From the NCBI RefSeq assembly GCF_000980895.1, contig NZ_LAZX01000092.1:62001-126000 (forward strand): 64,000 bases of DNA, in the 5' to 3' direction. The translations under genes and the position numbers were made by a program. Positions 60,887-64,000 of this stretch are shown one piece after another. The notes beneath the pieces are model-generated. The model saw only the letters and a program-made list of their open reading frames with translations. It was not told the origin of the DNA and did not search any database. Within the stretch, counting starts at the first letter, position 1. Each line of letters opens with the position of its first letter. The DNA comes from Sphingomonas sp. Ag1. Lineage in GTDB: Bacteria; Pseudomonadota; Alphaproteobacteria; Sphingomonadales; Sphingomonadaceae.

Positions 60887-60915
60887 TTGAGGCGCGCGAA
60901 ACCCCTCCGTATAGG
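60887..60915 (+). promoter_or_regulatory. probable coxBA promoter
   Basis: TTGAGG (60887-60892) and TATAGG (60910-60915) are separated by exactly 17 bp. Predicted start near 60922 gives a leader of about 63 nt to the coxB ATG. It lies in the 194-bp gap between divergent pyrE and coxB. Confidence 0.55.
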
Positions 60916-60984
60916 CGGCAGAGTCTAAGGGTCTGCGCAGGGGGTGCGCTGGCCGCACACCGGAGAGGTAAGGTTACCGCACGG

Positions 60985-62145
60985 ATGAGAAGCGCGTTCA
61001 AGGGATGGATGCTGGCCGCTGGGCTCGCGCTGGCAGGCCTTGCGCCTGCGGCTGCCCAACCGGCCGCAACGGAGGGCAATGCCGCAAGCGCGCCCGCAGC
61101 AGTGGGCACGATCGGCAATTCGGCCAACACGGCAGAGCGGGCGCCTGACCAGGCACCCACCGCGCCGCAAGTTGCCGCCGACGGCGCACCGGTATTGTCG
61201 GCGGAACCGATCATCGGCCAGCCGACCGATCGCCTGATGTCGATCCAGCCGCAGGTGACCAAGAACGGTCAGCGCGCGATGGGTTTCCACAACAACATCC
61301 TGCTGCCGCTGATCGTCATCATCTGTCTGCTGGTGCTGGTGCTGCTGGTGTGGGTGGTGATCCGCTACCGCCAGGCCGCCAACCCGATCCCGTCCAAGAC
61401 CAGCCACAACACCATCATCGAAGTCGTGTGGACGCTGGCGCCGGTGCTGATCCTGGTGGCCATCGCGGTGCCCTCGATCGGTCTGCTCTCCGCCCAGTAC
61501 AAGCCTGCCCCGGCGGGCGCGGTGACGCTGAAGGCGATCGGCAACCAATGGTATTGGAGCTATCAGTATCCGGATCATGGCGGCGTCGAAATCACCGCCA
61601 ACATGCTGAAGGAAAAGGACGAGGTCGCCGCTGGCGAGCGCTTCCGCACCGACGCTGACGGCCCCCGCCTGCTTGCCACCGACAACCGCGTCGTCCTGCC
61701 GGTCGGCGTGCCGATCCGCCTCATCACCACGGCCAATGACGTGATCCACAGCTGGGCGATCCCGGCCTTCTGGATCAAGCTGGACGCCGTGCCGGGCCGC
61801 CTCAACGAAACCAGCTTCACCATCGAGAAGCCGGGTGTCTATTTCGGCCAGTGCTCCGAACTGTGCGGCGCGCGCCACGCGTACATGCCGATCGCGGTCG
61901 AAGCCGTCCCGCCGGCGCAGTTCGCGGCGTGGATCCGTTCCAAGGGTGGCTCGATGCCGGGTGCGGCGCAGCCGTCATCGGCCGAGATTCCGCAGCCGGG
62001 CGCCGACAATTCGGCGAGCGTCGCGGCTGACGCGAACACCGCCGACATGATGACCGGCCCGACGCAGAACGCGACGGCCGAACCCGCCACCTCGCCTCAG
62101 GGCGCCACCGGCAATCCGGGCGGCACCGGCGACACGGGACGCTGA
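60985..62145 (+). CDS. coxB: cytochrome c oxidase subunit II
   Basis: CuA subunit of aa3-type oxidase. The 386-residue protein has a signal peptide ([20 protein letters not shown]), an Ala/Pro-rich mature start, and two membrane helices ([20 protein letters not shown] and [20 protein letters not shown]). The CuA domain shows [17 protein letters not shown] (aromatic electron-entry patch), [20 protein letters not shown] and [20 protein letters not shown] with the Cys-x3-Cys, His and Met ligands. The C-terminal tail of about 60 residues is Ala/Pro/Asn-rich and lacks a heme site, so it is longer than usual but has no cytochrome c domain. Confidence 0.96.
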   Translation: MRSAFKGWMLAAGLALAGLAPAAAQPAATEGNAASAPAAVGTIGNSANTAERAPDQAPTAPQVAADGAPVLSAEPIIGQPTDRLMSIQPQVTKNGQRAMGFHNNILLPLIVIICLLVLVLLVWVVIRYRQAANPIPSKTSHNTIIEVVWTLAPVLILVAIAVPSIGLLSAQYKPAPAGAVTLKAIGNQWYWSYQYPDHGGVEITANMLKEKDEVAAGERFRTDADGPRLLATDNRVVLPVGVPIRLITTANDVIHSWAIPAFWIKLDAVPGRLNETSFTIEKPGVYFGQCSELCGARHAYMPIAVEAVPPAQFAAWIRSKGGSMPGAAQPSSAEIPQPGADNSASVAADANTADMMTGPTQNATAEPATSPQGATGNPGGTGDTGR

Positions 62146-62149
62146 GACC

Positions 62150-63829
62150 ATGACCGATACCGCACTTCAACCATCCGCCTTCCAGGCGCATGACGATCAC
62201 GCGCACCACCATGACGCGGATCACAAGCCGTCGTTCTTCGCGCGCTGGTTCATGTCGACGAACCACAAGGACATCGGCACGCTCTACCTGATCTTCGCGA
62301 TCTTCGCGGGGATCATCGGCGGCGCGATTTCCGGCCTGATGCGCGTCGAGCTGCGCGATCCGGGCATCCAGTATCTGCCGACATGGCTCGCCATGCTGCA
62401 TGGTCCTGGCACGTTCGACGACGCGCTTCACCTGTGGAACGTCCTGATCACCGCCCACGGTCTGATCATGGTGTTCTTCATGGTCATGCCGGCGATGATC
62501 GGTGGCTTCGGCAACTGGTTCGTCCCGCTCATGATCGGCGCGCCGGACATGGCGTTCCCGCGCATGAACAACATCAGCTTCTGGCTGCTGGTCCCATCGT
62601 TCATGCTGCTCCTTGCCTCGCCGTTCTTCGGCGCGGGCGCGGGCACCGGCTGGACCGTCTATGCGCCGCTTTCCACTTATGGTGAGCCGGGGCCGTCGGT
62701 CGACATGGCGATCCTGTCGCTGCACCTGTCGGGCGCCTCGTCGATCCTGGGTGCGATCAACTTCATCACCACCATCTTCAACATGCGCGCGCCGGGCATG
62801 ACGCTGCACAAGATGCCGCTGTTCGCCTGGTCGGTGCTGGTCACCGCGTTCCTGCTGCTCCTGTCGCTGCCGGTTCTCGCCGCGGCGATCACGATGCTGC
62901 TGACCGACCGTAACTTCGGCACGACCTTCTTCGATCCCGCCGGCGGCGGCGATCCGGTGCTCTATCAGCACCTGTTCTGGTTCTTCGGTCACCCCGAAGT
63001 GTACATCATGATCCTGCCGGGCTTCGGCATCATCAGCCACATCATCGCGACGTTCAGCCGCAAGCCGATCTTCGGCTACCTCGGCATGGCCTATGCGATG
63101 GTCGCGATCGGCGTCGTTGGGTTCGTCGTGTGGGCGCACCACATGTTCGCCACCGGCCTCAGCGTGAACACGAAGATGTACTTCACCGCGGCGACGATGG
63201 TGATCGCGGTGCCGACCGGCATCAAGATCTTCTCGTGGATCGCGACGATGTGGGGCGGCTCGCTCACCTTCAAGACCCCGATGGTCTGGGCGATCGGCTT
63301 CATCTTCATGTTCACCGTGGGCGGCGTGACGGGCGTCGTGCTCGCCAACGGCGGCGTCGACGATTACATGCACGACACCTATTACGTGGTGGCGCACTTC
63401 CACTACGTGCTGTCGCTGGGCGCGGTGTTCGCGCTGTTTGCGGGCTTCTACTACTGGTTCCCCAAGATGTCGGGGAAGATGTACAACGAGTTCCTCGGCC
63501 AGCTGCACTTCTGGGTGTTCTTCGTCGGTGTGAACATCCTGTTCTTCCCGATGCACTTCCTGGGCCTGCAGGGCATGCCGCGGCGCTACCCGGACTATCC
63601 GGACGCCTATGCCTATTGGAACCAGATCGCGACCCACGGCTATGAGATCATGGCGCTGGGCATGGTGATCTTCTTCATCAACCTGATCTGGTCGCTGGCG
63701 GCCGGCAAGAAGGCGCCCGACAACCCCTGGGGTGAAGGTGCGACGACGCTGGAGTGGACGCTGTCCTCGCCGCCGCCGTACCACCAGTTCGAGACGCTGC
63801 CGGTGATCGAGGACAGCAAGCACCATTGA
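62150..63829 (+). CDS. coxA: cytochrome c oxidase subunit I
   Basis: Heme a / heme a3-CuB subunit. The 559-residue protein has twelve hydrophobic segments, [20 protein letters not shown] at the start of helix [21 protein letters not shown] with a heme a ligand, [20 protein letters not shown] with the CuB His and cross-linked Tyr region, [20 protein letters not shown], and [20 protein letters not shown] with the heme ligands. The E-x-Y and K-channel residues place it in the A-type family. The gene starts four bases after coxB. The His-rich N terminus ([14 protein letters not shown]) is a typical variable tail. A terminator follows, so later assembly genes are separately transcribed. Confidence 0.98.
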   Translation: MTDTALQPSAFQAHDDHAHHHDADHKPSFFARWFMSTNHKDIGTLYLIFAIFAGIIGGAISGLMRVELRDPGIQYLPTWLAMLHGPGTFDDALHLWNVLITAHGLIMVFFMVMPAMIGGFGNWFVPLMIGAPDMAFPRMNNISFWLLVPSFMLLLASPFFGAGAGTGWTVYAPLSTYGEPGPSVDMAILSLHLSGASSILGAINFITTIFNMRAPGMTLHKMPLFAWSVLVTAFLLLLSLPVLAAAITMLLTDRNFGTTFFDPAGGGDPVLYQHLFWFFGHPEVYIMILPGFGIISHIIATFSRKPIFGYLGMAYAMVAIGVVGFVVWAHHMFATGLSVNTKMYFTAATMVIAVPTGIKIFSWIATMWGGSLTFKTPMVWAIGFIFMFTVGGVTGVVLANGGVDDYMHDTYYVVAHFHYVLSLGAVFALFAGFYYWFPKMSGKMYNEFLGQLHFWVFFVGVNILFFPMHFLGLQGMPRRYPDYPDAYAYWNQIATHGYEIMALGMVIFFINLIWSLAAGKKAPDNPWGEGATTLEWTLSSPPPYHQFETLPVIEDSKHH

Positions 63830-63856
63830 TCACCAGCCGTCACGGCACCAACGAAG

Positions 63857-63891
63857 CGCCCCGCGAGGAAACTCGCGGGGCGTTTTCGTTT
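63857..63891 (+). terminator. intrinsic terminator of coxBA
   Basis: Perfect 11-bp stem CGCCCCGCGAG (63857-63867) / CTCGCGGGGCG (63872-63882) with a GAAA tetraloop, followed by TTTTCGTTT. Starts 27 bp after the coxA stop. Confidence 0.93.
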
Positions 63892-63897
63892 GGGGGA

Positions 63898-64000
63898 ATG
63901 GCCAGGTGGCGCGCGCTGCTGGCGGCGGCACTGGCAGCATCATTGTTTCTGGAAGTTGGACCGTCTGCACTGAGGTCCCAAATATCGGGTTCAATGGGGG
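63898..64000 (+). CDS. possible N-terminal fragment of an unknown gene
   Basis: An ATG seven bases after GGGGG opens a frame to the right edge: MARWRALLAAALAASLFLEV and onward, with a hydrophobic, signal-like start. Only 34 residues are visible, base composition falls after 63940, and the window ends, so this may be a short exported protein or simply non-coding. Confidence 0.25.
   Translation, partial: MARWRALLAAALAASLFLEVGPSALRSQISGSMG

Noticed and set aside
1..64000. tRNA or rRNA genes, CRISPR arrays, insertion sequences, prophage or integrase genes
   Set aside because: Looked for and not seen: no regularly spaced repeat-spacer pattern, no transposase or integrase motifs, no cloverleaf or rRNA signature sequence.

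Overview
This window is GC-rich chromosomal DNA from an alphaproteobacterium, most likely a member of the Sphingomonadales (Sphingomonas or a close relative). The evidence is the gene order mnmE-mnmG-rsmG-parA-parB, the DUF3576-leuS-lptE-holA operon, small families common in that order (DUF6489, DUF1491, DUF3576, MmcB), a very large TonB-dependent receptor, and above all the arrangement rho / hemJ-hemE / DnaA-box region / PPSR-maf-aroE-coaE-dnaQ. That last order is the one known around the chromosome origin of Caulobacter crescentus. I see no rRNA, tRNA, CRISPR array, transposase or phage gene. Nearly everything is core chromosome.

Layout. 1-5.9 kb: end of a dienelactone-hydrolase-type gene, then a tightly overlapping plus-strand operon for tRNA/rRNA modification and chromosome segregation. 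It holds three parS-like palindromes just upstream of and within reach of parAB. 5.9-10.4 kb: minus-strand DUF3576-leuS-lptE-holA. 10.6-16.9 kb: an outer-membrane barrel, a ThiE-like protein, yggS, a HAD phosphatase, ribA-xth, lolA and a TerC-family protein. 17.0-20.6 kb: an Xre/RES toxin-antitoxin pair, then a MASE1 histidine kinase, a FixJ-type response regulator and an unknown small protein in one operon. 20.9-24.0 kb: rho, hemJ and hemE on the minus strand.

23.88-24.16 kb is the probable replication origin, oriC. Rightward from it run PPSR, maf, aroE, coaE, dnaQ, hpf, ptsN, a thioesterase, DUF1491, a cell-wall hydrolase and mmcB. Genes close to the origin point away from it on both sides.

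31.2-36.9 kb: a biotin-dependent acyl-CoA carboxylase locus whose two subunits flank a crotonase-family gene, a LprI-type secreted protein and biotin synthase bioB. 37.0-41.9 kb: a complete NodT/MacA/MacB tripartite efflux operon. 42.0-44.7 kb: glnD. 44.9-48.4 kb: a TonB-dependent receptor and infC (probable AUA start codon), each with a clear intrinsic terminator. 48.5-56.5 kb: a PhoD-type alkaline phosphatase and a surface-glycan cluster (membrane glycosyltransferase, three GT-B-like proteins, a DUF2141 protein and a flippase-like membrane protein). 56.4-60.8 kb: the minus-strand operon pyrE-pdxJ-acpS-lepB-AI-2E exporter-maiA. 61.0-63.8 kb: coxB-coxA with a promoter and a terminator.

No unmistakably new multigene system is visible. 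The points most worth following are the origin, the parS sites buried in coding sequence, the carboxylase locus carrying bioB, the paired CCGG-type operator candidates before the kinase operon, the 25-bp repeats across the mmcB stop codon, and a possible small RNA between xth and lolA. All product calls rest on reading the sequence; no database search was run.
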